Shown here in pieces: positions 51,278 to 60,246 of a DNA stretch of 64,000 nucleotides. The translations under genes were made by a program, and so were the position numbers. The notes below the pieces were generated by a model, which made no database searches, was not told the DNA's origin, and was given only the letters and a program-made list of their open reading frames with translations. Source of the DNA: Moorella thermoacetica (lineage in GTDB: Bacteria; Bacillota; DSM-521; Neomoorellales; Neomoorellaceae); NCBI RefSeq assembly GCF_001267405.1, contig NZ_CP012369.1, positions 832,001-896,000 of the forward strand, in the 5' to 3' direction. Numbering within the stretch: the first letter of the stretch is position 1; each line of letters opens with the position of its first letter.

Positions 51278-52099
51278 ATGGGTAAAAGCAAATTAATAAG
51301 TTTTATATTATCCTTTTTTCCCGGCCTTGGCCATTTCTACCTGGGTCTGATGAACCGGGGTATAGCCTTCATGGCAACGTTCTTCGGCTGGATGGCGCTG
51401 GTAATATTGGCCAGCGTCATCACCGGGTTCAACGGTTTTATTGCGCTGTTAATTTTACTCCCCCTTATCTGGCTCTACAGTTTATTTGACGCCGTCCAAC
51501 TGTGCGGTCGCCTCCAATCCGGGGAAACGGTTTCCGATAGTTCCCCCCTGGCGGAGCTGAGTGAGAGTCTAGTCAACGGTTATAAGAGCAGGTTATGGGC
51601 GTTATTGTTTAGCATTATCCCGGGCGCCGGGCATATGTACCTTGGCTGGCAGCAGCGGGGGCTGGGGTTTATGTCTACATTTTTCCTGGCCATGTTTCTT
51701 ATGGAATGGTTGCGCTTAAGCCTTTTCTTTTTCATGCTGCCGGTAATCTGGCTGTATAGTTTCTTTGATGTTATGCAACTGGTTTCGAACGACATATCGG
51801 TTCCGGCCAGCGAAGGAAGTTTTTCTACCTGGCTGTTAGAAAGACAACGTTGGGTGGGTCTTGTTTTAATTGGTCTGGGCATTCTTATTATATTTGACCG
51901 CATGGTTGTTCCTTACCTTAGCTATGAATTAATAAACTTCATCAAAACGGGATTTATAGCGGCAATATTTATCGGCGGGGGCTTAAGGCTGGCTCTGGGA
52001 AGTAAGATTGACCTGCCGGCGACAGAAGAAAAGACGGGAGTATCCTCAGATAATGAATTGATGGAGGGTGAAAGATGCAATCACAGGGAAAATCCATAA
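51278..52099 (+). CDS. Membrane protein with two TM2-like repeats
   Basis: A 273-residue membrane protein containing an internal duplication. ILSFFPGLGHFYLGLMNRG (about 10-28) and FSIIPGAGHMYLGWQQRG (about 108-126) are each followed by further helices ending WLYSLFD and WLYSFFD. This is a TM2-type motif pair. Two more helices lie at about 185-245. It begins 1 base after the anti-sigma gene, so it is part of that regulon; function is unknown. Confidence 0.75.
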   Translation: MGKSKLISFILSFFPGLGHFYLGLMNRGIAFMATFFGWMALVILASVITGFNGFIALLILLPLIWLYSLFDAVQLCGRLQSGETVSDSSPLAELSESLVNGYKSRLWALLFSIIPGAGHMYLGWQQRGLGFMSTFFLAMFLMEWLRLSLFFFMLPVIWLYSFFDVMQLVSNDISVPASEGSFSTWLLERQRWVGLVLIGLGILIIFDRMVVPYLSYELINFIKTGFIAAIFIGGGLRLALGSKIDLPATEEKTGVSSDNELMEGERCNHRENP

Positions 52100-53073
52100 G
52101 GCAATGGCGGGTAGGTTCCTTTTCCACGGCAGTGGCGCTGATTTTGTTTGGCGTGGCTACCCTGGTGTACCGGCACGATCCGGGCTATGTTCCCCAATTA
52201 ATAAATAACTGGTGGCCGGTGGTGCTCATATTGCTGGGTTTGGAAATTTTTCTGGCGGGTTATTTATGCCGCGATGATGTACCCCGGCTAAAATATGATT
52301 TTTTGGCCTTAATTCTTGTCCTCGTGATAGTAATTATCAGTCTGGTAATTTATGTTTTCAACAGCAGCGGTTTGGCTGCCAGGTTGACCCAGGCCCTTGG
52401 CGCGGCAAGCTATACGGTTGATCTGCCGGAAAAAAGGCTGGCTGTGGCGGAAGGAGTGAAGAAAATTGCAGTCCAGGGGCCGGGATGCGAGTGGCATAAC
52501 CTGCAGCTACGTTCGGGTAGTTCTGACGATCAAATAGTATTTTTTGGCCAGGCGATGGTTACAGCTACATCTGAAGCGGAAGCCAGGGAGATGGCTCGCA
52601 ATGCTGGCTTATTTTCCCACCAGGTTGGCGATACCCTCTTTTTGGAATTGAGGGAGGTACCTTTATACCAGGGATTTGGGCTTTCTGCCAGGATATCAGG
52701 CAGCACCTTGATTCTCCCTGCTGGTTTGGCAGTAGAGGTAGCTGGCGATAAGAATGGAGCAGGACTGGAGATGGTTTTGGATTACCTGGAAGCAGACTGG
52801 TCTATTACTAACTCGGGGCCTATCCGGGTGACGTTAAATCGGGGTATAAACGTTCAAATTGAAGCTTGTTCCCTGGCTGCCGAAATGTTTCAAGGAAATA
52901 TTAACTGGAAGATTCAAAACAGGTTAACTTCTACAGCCTCCTCGGATCAGAAATTACCTGTGCCTACGTACAATCAATCGGAACCAGAAGTGATGGCCCG
53001 GGCTACTGTTGGCGAAGGCGGGCCGCTTTTGAAACTGTTTTCCCGGGATGCGATTATGATAAATACCCGGTAA
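52075..53073 (+). CDS. Membrane protein with LiaF/DUF4097-like C-terminal domain
   Basis: The 332-residue protein has about three N-terminal helices (about 15-35, 43-62, 75-95) and a large beta-rich part (about 110-300) that resembles toast-rack domains of LiaF/PspC envelope-stress proteins. It overlaps the preceding gene by 25 bases. With the sigma and anti-sigma factors it may form an envelope-stress module. No precise function is visible. Confidence 0.65.
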   Translation: MQSQGKSIRQWRVGSFSTAVALILFGVATLVYRHDPGYVPQLINNWWPVVLILLGLEIFLAGYLCRDDVPRLKYDFLALILVLVIVIISLVIYVFNSSGLAARLTQALGAASYTVDLPEKRLAVAEGVKKIAVQGPGCEWHNLQLRSGSSDDQIVFFGQAMVTATSEAEAREMARNAGLFSHQVGDTLFLELREVPLYQGFGLSARISGSTLILPAGLAVEVAGDKNGAGLEMVLDYLEADWSITNSGPIRVTLNRGINVQIEACSLAAEMFQGNINWKIQNRLTSTASSDQKLPVPTYNQSEPEVMARATVGEGGPLLKLFSRDAIMINTR

Positions 53074-53153
53074 AAAGGGTTCGAGCGCTGTCACAAAATC
53101 CCCTTTGCCGGTGTTATAGTTACAGCAGGGGTTTTAAAGGGAGGGAGGTTCCC

Positions 53154-53690
53154 ATCAAATCCGCGGAATTCGAGGCCCTGTTTCAGAGCTACTACCCCCT
53201 GGTGTACCGGCGGCTCTACTACCTCCTGGGGGAGCGGGCGGCCGCCGAGGATCTGACCCAGGAAGCCTTTTTGCGGCTCTACCGCCAGCCGCCCCGGGAT
53301 AAGAGTAACCTGAGCGGGTGGCTCCTGCGGGTGGCGGCCAACCTGGCCTACAACTACCTGCGCGGCGAAGAGCGGCGCCGCCGCCGCGAGGAGGGCCAGT
53401 ACCGGGAGGGGACTGGCGTTATACCCCTGGAGGAAGCGGTCATCCGCAGCCAGGAGGCCCAGCAGGTCCATCAATGCCTAGCAAAACTCGCGCCCAGGGA
53501 CCGCATCTGCCTGCTCTTAAAGAACGCTGGCCACAGCTACGCCGAGATTGCCGCGGTCATCCAGGTGGATAAGAATTCAGTGGGTACCATCCTGGCCCGG
53601 GCCCGGCGACACTTTGCCGAGCTGTACAGCCAAATGGAAGGGAGGTACGACCATGTGTCCGGAAGAGGGTCTTCTTCAGGCATATCTTGA
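53154..53690 (+). CDS. ECF-type sigma factor (second module), ATC start proposed
   Basis: A full ECF sigma factor: FEALFQSYYPLVYRRLYYLL, AEDLTQEAFLRLYRQ and GWLLRVAANLAYNYLR in region 2, LAPRDRICLLL and SYAEIAAVIQVDKNSVGTIL in region 4. The first standard start (GTG 53202) would cut into region 2. GGGAGG (53143-53148) lies 5 bases before ATC 53154, which codes for the expected N-terminus IKSAEFEALF. It is followed by an anti-sigma gene whose ATG overlaps its end. Unlike the first module, this region is GC-rich. Confidence 0.78.
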   Translation: MKSAEFEALFQSYYPLVYRRLYYLLGERAAAEDLTQEAFLRLYRQPPRDKSNLSGWLLRVAANLAYNYLRGEERRRRREEGQYREGTGVIPLEEAVIRSQEAQQVHQCLAKLAPRDRICLLLKNAGHSYAEIAAVIQVDKNSVGTILARARRHFAELYSQMEGRYDHVSGRGSSSGIS

Positions 53691-54801
53691 CGGCGAACTG
53701 GATGCGGAGATGACCGCCCGGGTGGCCGATCACCTGGCGGGGTGCCCTGCCTGCCTGCAACGCCTTCAGGACCTGGAGGAACTGGCGGATAGCACCACTA
53801 CCGCCCTGGCGGCCTACCGGCGGGAGACCGAAGCCGCCGGTCGTCCCTTAAGGGCACCTGGGCCCGGCTCTATGCCCTTCCGCCATCGACCCCTGACTAA
53901 AGCAAGGAGGATGGTTGATATGATCCGGCAACATAAGTGGTTTTCCGGTGCAGCCGCGGCCGTCCTGGCCCTGGCCGTCTTCTTAAGCTGGGCCCCGGGC
54001 CGCAGCCTGGCCGCCCAGTTCCTCAACATCTTCCGCATGGAAAAGATCCAGGTGGTGAAGATCACCCCCGAGGATATGGCCCAACTGGATAAACTCTTTA
54101 ACGGCCAGGGGGGCGAGGTGGACATCAGGAACTTCGGCCGGGTGGAGGTTAAGCGGCCGGCCCAGCCGCGGGTTGAGGCTGAACCGGCCCAGGTGGAGGC
54201 CTTGAGCGGGTTAAAACTGGACCTGCCCGCCACCCTGGCCGGGCGGGAGAGGATGGCCATCAACGTCGAGCAGTCGCCGACCGTCACCTTTACCCCCGAC
54301 GTCGAGAAGCTGAACAGCTACCTGCAGAAACACGGCGGCGTCCTGCTGCCGGCCGACCTGGCGGGCAAGTCCTTCACTTTAAGCATCCCGCCCCTGGTGC
54401 AGGCCGACTATGGCCGGCGGCCGTTCCAGCCGGGGCAGAGCTTTACCATCTACGCCGCCCGCGACCTGACCATTGACGCGCCCCAAGGGGTTGATCTGCT
54501 GGCCCTGCGCCAGGCGTTGTTGAACCTGCCCTTCCTGCCGGCCGGCTTACGCCAGCAGCTGGCGGCCATTAAAGACTGGCAGCATACCTTGCCCATCCCG
54601 GAGACCCAGGGTATGGCGGCGCGGGAGATCACGGTCAACGGCAACCAGGGGGTCTACTTTACCAGCGCAACTCCAACCCACTACCCCAACGGGAAAGTAC
54701 AAGATAGTGTCATCCTGGCCTGGCGCCAGGGTAATAGCTGGCGGGCCATCACCGGCCTATCCCTGGATGAAGCCCTGCGGGTAGCAGCGGAGGTCAAGTA
54801 A
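53653..54801 (+). CDS. Anti-sigma factor with zf-HC2 domain and extracytoplasmic domain
   Basis: A 382-residue protein beginning MCPEEGLLQAYLDGELDAEM with HLAGCPACLQRL, the zf-HC2 anti-sigma motif. One membrane helix (about 100-120) follows, then a large extracytoplasmic region that should sense the signal. ATG 53653 follows GGAGGTACGACC. It overlaps the sigma gene and abuts the ABC genes, so the transporter is the probable target. Confidence 0.85.
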   Translation: MCPEEGLLQAYLDGELDAEMTARVADHLAGCPACLQRLQDLEELADSTTTALAAYRRETEAAGRPLRAPGPGSMPFRHRPLTKARRMVDMIRQHKWFSGAAAAVLALAVFLSWAPGRSLAAQFLNIFRMEKIQVVKITPEDMAQLDKLFNGQGGEVDIRNFGRVEVKRPAQPRVEAEPAQVEALSGLKLDLPATLAGRERMAINVEQSPTVTFTPDVEKLNSYLQKHGGVLLPADLAGKSFTLSIPPLVQADYGRRPFQPGQSFTIYAARDLTIDAPQGVDLLALRQALLNLPFLPAGLRQQLAAIKDWQHTLPIPETQGMAAREITVNGNQGVYFTSATPTHYPNGKVQDSVILAWRQGNSWRAITGLSLDEALRVAAEVK

Positions 54802-55718
54802 TGGCTGTAATTGAAGCCCGGAATTTGACCAAAATCTACGGTCGGCAAGTAGCCTGCCGGGAGATCTGCCTCTCCGTCGAGGAGGGGCAGATCTTCGGCC
54901 TCTTAGGACCCAACGGCGCCGGCAAGAGCACCCTGGTAAAGATGCTGGTGGGCCTGGTCTACCCCACGGCCGGGGAGGCCCTGGTGGCCGGCTACTCGCC
55001 CCAGGACATCAGGGGCCGGCGCCAGGTGGGCTTTTTACCGGAGAACTTCCGCCTCCACGGCTGGCTCAAGGGGCAAGAACTCTTGACCTTTCACGCTCAG
55101 CTGGCGGGCCTGGACGGCAGGGCCGCCAGCCGGCGGGCTCATGAAGTCCTGGGACTGGTAGGCTTGAGCGGGGAAGGCCAGAAGCTGGTGGCCAATTACA
55201 GCAAGGGAATGCAGCAGCGCCTGGCCCTGGCCGCCGCCCTGGTGGGCGATCCCCGGGTGGTCTTCCTGGACGAGCCCACCTCGGCCCTGGACCCCCTGGG
55301 CCGGCGCCAGGTACGGGAGATCCTCCTGGCCCTGAAGGAGGCCGGTAAAACCGTCTTCTTAAACAGTCACCTGCTGAGCGAAGTTGAGCAGGTCTGCGAC
55401 CAGGTGGCCATCATCAACCGGGGCACGGTGGTGGCCAGCGGCCGGCTGGCGGAACTACAGTCCGGCCCGGCGACGGTCGCCATCAGGTTGGCTGGCCTGA
55501 CCGGAGAACTGGAAGCGGAACTACGCCGGCGTTACCCTTCCCTGCGGCTGGAAGGCGACCGGCTCACCCTGGACCTGGGTGGCCGGGAGGAAGTCGCCGA
55601 CCTGGTGGCCCGGCTGGTGGCCGGGGGCTGCCGCATCTACGAAGTTACGCCCGGCCATAGTTCCCTGGAAGACGTCTTTGTCTACCTGGTGCGGGAGGGG
55701 GAGCAGGCATGTGGCTGA
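54801..55718 (+). CDS. ABC transporter ATP-binding protein
   Basis: A BcrA/CcmA-type exporter ATPase of 305 residues. Walker A is GPNGAGKST, the signature region is YSKGMQQRLALAAAL and Walker B is VVFLDEPTSALDPLG, with NSHLLSEVEQ. The C-terminal extension (about 220-300) is typical of this class. It overlaps the anti-sigma gene by 1 base and the permease by 10, so all are coexpressed. Confidence 0.93.
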   Translation: MAVIEARNLTKIYGRQVACREICLSVEEGQIFGLLGPNGAGKSTLVKMLVGLVYPTAGEALVAGYSPQDIRGRRQVGFLPENFRLHGWLKGQELLTFHAQLAGLDGRAASRRAHEVLGLVGLSGEGQKLVANYSKGMQQRLALAAALVGDPRVVFLDEPTSALDPLGRRQVREILLALKEAGKTVFLNSHLLSEVEQVCDQVAIINRGTVVASGRLAELQSGPATVAIRLAGLTGELEAELRRRYPSLRLEGDRLTLDLGGREEVADLVARLVAGGCRIYEVTPGHSSLEDVFVYLVREGEQACG

Positions 55719-56587
55719 TGGCCCTTTTTACTTTCCGGGAGGCATGGCGGAAAAAGGTGGCCTTCATCGCCGGCGCTCTTACCCTGGCCTTCCTCATCCT
55801 TTACGGCATCGGCCTGCACTTTATCTCTGGAGGTAGTATGGTGCATACGGCCAATCCCACCGCCAGCGCCGCCAGTTACTATGCCATGATGCAGGCCATT
55901 ACCCTCTTTGTCCTGGGGATCTACCTGGCCAGTTTCCTGGTGGCGGGCCTGGCCATCCTGGCCGCTGTGGGCAGCATCGCTGGCGAGATCGAGAATGGCA
56001 GCCTTTACACCCTGGCCGTCCGGCCCCTCAGCCGCCGCGACCTGCTCCTGGGTAAATTCCTGGGCCTGGCGGCCATGCTGGTGCTCTATGCCGCCATCTT
56101 TTTCCTGGCCCTGGCCGGCCTGGTCTACTGGCAAACAGGCCTGGTCATCCCCGGGCTGGGACCGGCCCTGGGCCTCTTTATCCTGGAGCCCCTGGTCCTC
56201 CTGGCCGTCACCATGCTGGGCACCACCAGGCTCAGCACCCTGGGTAACGGCGTCCTGGCCTTCGCCCTTTACGCCCTGGCCGTAGTCGGGGGCATGATGG
56301 AGCAGATCGGCGCCCTGGTGGAGAGCACCGCTGCCATTTATACAGGTGTGGTTACCAGCCTCATCCTGCCGGCGGACGCCGTCTACCGGCGGCTGGTGGC
56401 GACGGTGGTCGACCGGCTACCCGCCGGCAACGGCCAGGATATTCCCCGCCTTATCAATCCCCAATCGATGCTGGGCCCCTTTGGCAGCCAGTCCACCCCC
56501 AGTGATTGGATGCTGGTTTATACCCTGGTATATATAGTCATCCTGCTGGCGGCGGCAGTTTACGTCTTTAACCGGCGGGATGTTTGA
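55709..56587 (+). CDS. ABC transporter permease (ABC-2 type)
   Basis: A 292-residue ABC-2 family membrane subunit with about six helices and the cytoplasmic motif GEIENGSLYTLAVRPLSRRDLLLGKFLG. It pairs with the preceding ATPase. The substrate is unknown; peptide antibiotic or lipid export are possible in a sigma-controlled envelope-stress setting. Confidence 0.88.
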   Translation: MWLMALFTFREAWRKKVAFIAGALTLAFLILYGIGLHFISGGSMVHTANPTASAASYYAMMQAITLFVLGIYLASFLVAGLAILAAVGSIAGEIENGSLYTLAVRPLSRRDLLLGKFLGLAAMLVLYAAIFFLALAGLVYWQTGLVIPGLGPALGLFILEPLVLLAVTMLGTTRLSTLGNGVLAFALYALAVVGGMMEQIGALVESTAAIYTGVVTSLILPADAVYRRLVATVVDRLPAGNGQDIPRLINPQSMLGPFGSQSTPSDWMLVYTLVYIVILLAAAVYVFNRRDV

Positions 56588-56617
56588 GCTTACGGCAGCA
56601 TTAAATAAACCTTGGAC

Positions 56618-56658
56618 AAAAGGCCTCGCCTCTGGTAAATTAGAGGGGAGGCCTTTGG
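56618..56658 (+). terminator. Hairpin between the ABC permease and ftsY
   Basis: AAAGGCCTC and GAGGCCTTT with CCTCT/AGAGG inside form a long stem (one mismatch), followed by GGTTTAGTT. The T-run is imperfect. Confidence 0.65.
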
Positions 56659-56678
56659 TTTAGTTGGAGGGAACAGCG

Positions 56679-57614
56679 TTGAATTTTTTCAGCAGGCTCA
56701 AAGAGGGTTTAAATAAGACACGGGAGAACCTCACCCGGCGGGTGGGGGAATTGCTGGCCGGCAGCAGTCGCCTGGATGACGATTTCTTTGATGAGCTGGA
56801 GGAAATATTACTGACGGCCGATGTGGGCGCCAGGACCAGCATGGAACTGGTGGAAAGGCTCCGCCGGGAGGTCAGGGACCGCAAAATAACCGACCCGGCG
56901 GCAGTGGGAAGCCTGTTGCAGGAAGAAGTCGCCCGGATGCTTGGGGAAGAGGTGCCGCGTCTGGTTTGGGCGCCCGAGCCGCCGACGGTGATCCTGGTGG
57001 TGGGCGTCAACGGCGCCGGCAAGACGACAACTATCGGGAAACTAGCCTGCCGGTTCGCCCGGGAAGGTAAAAGGGTGATCCTGGCTGCGGCCGATACCTT
57101 CCGGGCCGCCGCCGGCGAGCAACTGGCCGTATGGGCCGAGCGGGCCGGGGCCGGGCTGATCCGCCACCAGGCCGGCGCCGACCCGGCGGCGGTGGTCTAC
57201 GCTGCCATCCAGTCGGCCCGTAACCGCCGCGCCGACGTGGTACTGGTAGATACCGCCGGCCGCCTGCAGACTAAAACCAACCTGATGGAAGAGCTGAAGA
57301 AGATCCGCCGGCTCATGGAGCGGGAACTGCCGGGGTCACCCCACGAGGTGCTCCTGGTCCTGGACGCCACCACCGGCCAGAACGCCCTTTCCCAGGCCAG
57401 GCTCTTCAGCGAGGCGGTGGGTGTCACCGGCATCGCCCTCACCAAGCTGGACGGCACGGCCAAGGGCGGGGTGATCCTGGGGATAGCCGCTGAGATGGGC
57501 ATCCCCGTCAAGCTGGTGGGCCTGGGGGAAGGCCCGGACGATCTGAAAGAATTTCAACCCCGGGACTTTGCCGCCGCCCTGTTCAGCGGCCTGGCTGGGG
57601 AGAAGGAGGAATAA
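56679..57614 (+). CDS. ftsY: Signal recognition particle receptor FtsY
   Basis: FtsY docks ribosome-SRP complexes at the membrane. The 311-residue protein has a short A region, an N domain (about 15-95) and a G domain with [34 protein letters not shown] and [13 protein letters not shown] 56679 follows GGAGGGA; TTG 56664 lies before that ribosome site. The acidic A domain is minimal. Confidence 0.95.
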   Translation: MNFFSRLKEGLNKTRENLTRRVGELLAGSSRLDDDFFDELEEILLTADVGARTSMELVERLRREVRDRKITDPAAVGSLLQEEVARMLGEEVPRLVWAPEPPTVILVVGVNGAGKTTTIGKLACRFAREGKRVILAAADTFRAAAGEQLAVWAERAGAGLIRHQAGADPAAVVYAAIQSARNRRADVVLVDTAGRLQTKTNLMEELKKIRRLMERELPGSPHEVLLVLDATTGQNALSQARLFSEAVGVTGIALTKLDGTAKGGVILGIAAEMGIPVKLVGLGEGPDDLKEFQPRDFAAALFSGLAGEKEE

Positions 57615-57617
57615 TTC

Positions 57618-58904
57618 GTGGGCAAGATTTTAATCAAGGATTGTACCATCGTTCCGATAAGCGGTCCGGTAATTGGGAAGGGGGTTATCGCCATTAATGA
57701 CGACCGCCTCCATTATGTCGGCCCGGCAGGCGGTTTGCCGGCCGGCTGGCAGGCGGATACCGTAATTGATGCCGGCGATATGGTGGCCCTGCCGGGCCTG
57801 GTCAATGCCCATACCCACGCCGCCATGACCCTGCTGCGGAGCTACGCCGACGACCTGCCACTTAAACAATGGTTGGAAGAAAAAATCTGGCCCCGCGAGG
57901 ACCGGCTGGAGCGGGAAGATATCTACTGGGGTAGCAAAATCGCCCTGCTGGAGATGATCCGCTCCGGCACCACCACCTTTGCCGATATGTATTTCCATAT
58001 GGATGCCGTGGCCGGGGCAGTGGTGGAAGCCGGGCTGCGGGCCAGCCTTTGCCAGGGATTGATAGGCCTTCAGGATACCAGCAACAAACGGCTGGAAGCA
58101 GGCATCAGTATGGTAAAAGAGTGGCATGGCGCTGGTGAGGGACGGATTACCACCATGCTGGGTCCCCACGCCCCCAATACCTGCACGCCGGAGTATTTAA
58201 CCAGGGTTGCCGAGACAGCGGCCGGGCTGGGGGTGGGGTTACATATCCACCTGGCGGAAACGCGGGGAGAGGTCGAAGACGTAAAAGCCCGTTACGGGGC
58301 TACCCCGGTAGCCCTGGTCAACAAGCTGGGTCTCCTGGACCTGCCAGTCCTGGCGGCCCACTGCGTCCACCTGACCACCGAGGAAATCGCTATCCTGGCC
58401 GAGAAAAAGGTCGGCGTGGCCCACTGCCCGGAGAGTAATCTTAAACTGGCCAGCGGCGTGGCCCCGGTAAAGGAGATGCTGGCTGCCGGCGTCAACGTGG
58501 CCATCGGCACTGACGGCGCCTCCAGCAACAATAACCTGGACATGGTGGCTGAGACCCGGACGGCGGCCCTGCTGGCTAAAGGCATTACCGGCGACCCCAC
58601 GGTAGTACCCGCCCACCAGGCCCTGGTTATGGCCACCCTGAACGGTGCCCGGGCCCTGGGCCTGGAAAAGGAGATCGGCACCCTGGAAGCGGGTAAAAAG
58701 GCCGACCTGATCCTGGTGGACATGCGCCAGCCCCACTTGATGCCGCCCAACGATGTCGAGGCCAACCTGGTTTACGCCGCCCGGGGAAGCGACGTGGATA
58801 CGGTTATCGTTAACGGGAAGATTCTCATGGCCAGGGGTGAGGTTAAGACCCTGGATGCCGAAGAGATTTACGCCCAGGTGACGAAGAGGATGCACAAAGG
58901 GTAA
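57618..58904 (+). CDS. mtaD: 5-methylthioadenosine/S-adenosylhomocysteine deaminase
   Basis: A metal-dependent amidohydrolase of 428 residues that deaminates SAH and MTA, part of methyl-cycle recovery. It has GLVNAHTHAAMTLLR, GTTTFADMYF, LHIHLAETRGE, AAHCVHLT and GTDGASSNNNLDM. GTG 57618 lies 4 bases after ftsY. Its stop codon overlaps the T-tract of a minus-strand c-di-AMP riboswitch, so an antisense RNA could run into it. Confidence 0.92.
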   Translation: MGKILIKDCTIVPISGPVIGKGVIAINDDRLHYVGPAGGLPAGWQADTVIDAGDMVALPGLVNAHTHAAMTLLRSYADDLPLKQWLEEKIWPREDRLEREDIYWGSKIALLEMIRSGTTTFADMYFHMDAVAGAVVEAGLRASLCQGLIGLQDTSNKRLEAGISMVKEWHGAGEGRITTMLGPHAPNTCTPEYLTRVAETAAGLGVGLHIHLAETRGEVEDVKARYGATPVALVNKLGLLDLPVLAAHCVHLTTEEIAILAEKKVGVAHCPESNLKLASGVAPVKEMLAAGVNVAIGTDGASSNNNLDMVAETRTAALLAKGITGDPTVVPAHQALVMATLNGARALGLEKEIGTLEAGKKADLILVDMRQPHLMPPNDVEANLVYAARGSDVDTVIVNGKILMARGEVKTLDAEEIYAQVTKRMHKG

Positions 58905-59080
58905 AAAAAATCCACCTCCTTCCACGCCTGCGAGGTTAGCTGCCGGGTGCGGACCAAGGATGGCCCTACCCCGCGCCCCTTTTTCCCCGTATAGGAAAAA
59001 CTGGCGCGGAGATTAACCCCACTTACCTGGTTCCCCCGCTTTCCACCGAGGAAATTCGGCGATCAGGTGGAAGAAGTGGA
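58903..59080 (-). ncRNA. c-di-AMP riboswitch (ydaO type), antisense to mtaD, no downstream gene
   Basis: On the minus strand the ydaO/yuaA segments occur in order: GATCGCCGAATTT, AGCGGGGGAACCA, GTGGGGTTAATC, GGGTAGGG, CCGCACCCGGCAGCTAACCT and CGCAGGCG. The closing helix CCACTTCTTCCAC/GTGGAAGGAGGTGG (one bulge) runs straight into ATTTTTTTT, so the aptamer stem doubles as an intrinsic terminator. The next sequence on this strand is antisense to mtaD; no minus-strand gene follows. The conserved GGGGTGAATC reads GGGGTTAATC here. Confidence 0.88.
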
Positions 59081-59095
59081 ATTGATGGCATCCTC

Positions 59096-59124
59096 ATTGT
59101 AACACGGAGGGGCAATTTTGTTAA
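59096..59124 (-). promoter_or_regulatory. Promoter of the minus-strand c-di-AMP riboswitch
   Basis: On the minus strand TTAACA (59124-59119) and TACAAT (59101-59096) have a 17-base spacer. Transcription would start about 10 bases before the closing helix. The rest of the 58905-59251 gap (59125-59251) shows only the aldo-keto reductase ribosome site. Confidence 0.82.
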
Positions 59125-59251
59125 CATAAAACTTAATGGCAGAGGTGGCGGGTTTATTCCAGCCGGGTAGCCGGGGATGAACGGCCGGCATCTGCCGGGC
59201 CAGCCCCCGGTTTTCGCCCGCCTGCCAAAAATTCATCCGGAGGGAATGCTA

Positions 59252-60190
59252 ATGGAGTATCGCCGGCTTGGACGGACGGGCTTCAAGGTTTCCGAGCTAT
59301 GTTTCGGCGCCCTGCCCATGGGGCCGCGCCAGAAAAACCTCGATGTTGACACCTGCACCAGGATTATCAAAAGAGCCCTGGAGGGCGGTGTTAATTTCAT
59401 CGATACGGCGCAAATTTATGAGACCTATGAGCCTATCCGGCGGGCTATTCACGCCTACGGCGGTGAAGTGATTATCGCCACCAAGTCCGCAGCTGTCACC
59501 TATGAGGATATGGAGCGGGCGATCCAGGAGGCCCGGGAGAAGCTCCAGCTGGAATATATTCATATTTTCCACCTGCATGCTGCCCGGGCAACAGAGCGAA
59601 TTTTTGAGGAAAGGGCAGGCGCCCTGCGCTGCCTCCTCGACGCCAGGGAAAAAGGAATAATCGGGGCTGTTGGTATTTCCACCCACGGCGTGGCGGCCGT
59701 GCGGAAAGCGGCCGCCGAAAAAGAAATAGACGTTGTCTTCCCCCTGGTGAATATCAAGGGGGCGGGCATCATCGACGGCAGCCGCGAAGAAATGCTGGCC
59801 GCCATTGCGGAAGCAGTGGCTGCCGGCAAGGGGGTTTACCTGATGAAGGCCCTGGCCGGGGGCAACCTGCTGGACAACTATCAGGAGGCCATGGCCTTTG
59901 CCCGCCGGGTACCGGGTATTGCCGCCATAGCCGTAGGCATGGTCAGCGAGGCGGAAGTGGATTACAACCTGCGCTACTTTAACGGCGAAGACCCGGGGAT
60001 AATACAAACTGCCGCCAAGGAGTTTGCCGTGGTGGAGACTGTCTGCGCCGGCGACGGCGCCTGTCTTGAGGCCTGCACCAACGACGCCATAACTATGGTT
60101 AACGGCAAGGCCAGGATCAACCGCGCCAAGTGCCTCCTCTGCGGCTACTGCACCGAGGTGTGCCCGCAGTTTGCCATCAGGATGATCTAG
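59252..60190 (+). CDS. Aldo-keto reductase with C-terminal ferredoxin domain
   Basis: Residues 1-255 form an AKR barrel, starting MEYRRLGRTGFKVSELCFG with GVNFIDTAQIYETYE and IIATKSA. The C-terminus (about 260-312) carries CAGDGACLEACTNDAI and CLLCGYCTEVCPQFAI, a ferredoxin-like pair. Such fusions occur in anaerobes and suggest electron exchange with ferredoxin; the substrate is unknown. ATG 59252 follows GGAGGG at 7 bases; ATG 59246 is an alternative. Confidence 0.87.
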   Translation: MEYRRLGRTGFKVSELCFGALPMGPRQKNLDVDTCTRIIKRALEGGVNFIDTAQIYETYEPIRRAIHAYGGEVIIATKSAAVTYEDMERAIQEAREKLQLEYIHIFHLHAARATERIFEERAGALRCLLDAREKGIIGAVGISTHGVAAVRKAAAEKEIDVVFPLVNIKGAGIIDGSREEMLAAIAEAVAAGKGVYLMKALAGGNLLDNYQEAMAFARRVPGIAAIAVGMVSEAEVDYNLRYFNGEDPGIIQTAAKEFAVVETVCAGDGACLEACTNDAITMVNGKARINRAKCLLCGYCTEVCPQFAIRMI

Positions 60191-60246
60191 TCCTGGGCAT
60201 CTCCTCGGGACCTAAGATGAACAGGATGCCTTTTTGTAAGGGCAGT

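Noticed and set aside
58239-58925. Long minus-strand open frame downstream of the c-di-AMP riboswitch
   Set aside because: It is antisense to mtaD, has no ribosome site, begins inside the terminator stem and gives a low-complexity Gly/Val/His product. It looks like a shadow of the real gene, so the riboswitch remains without a target gene.
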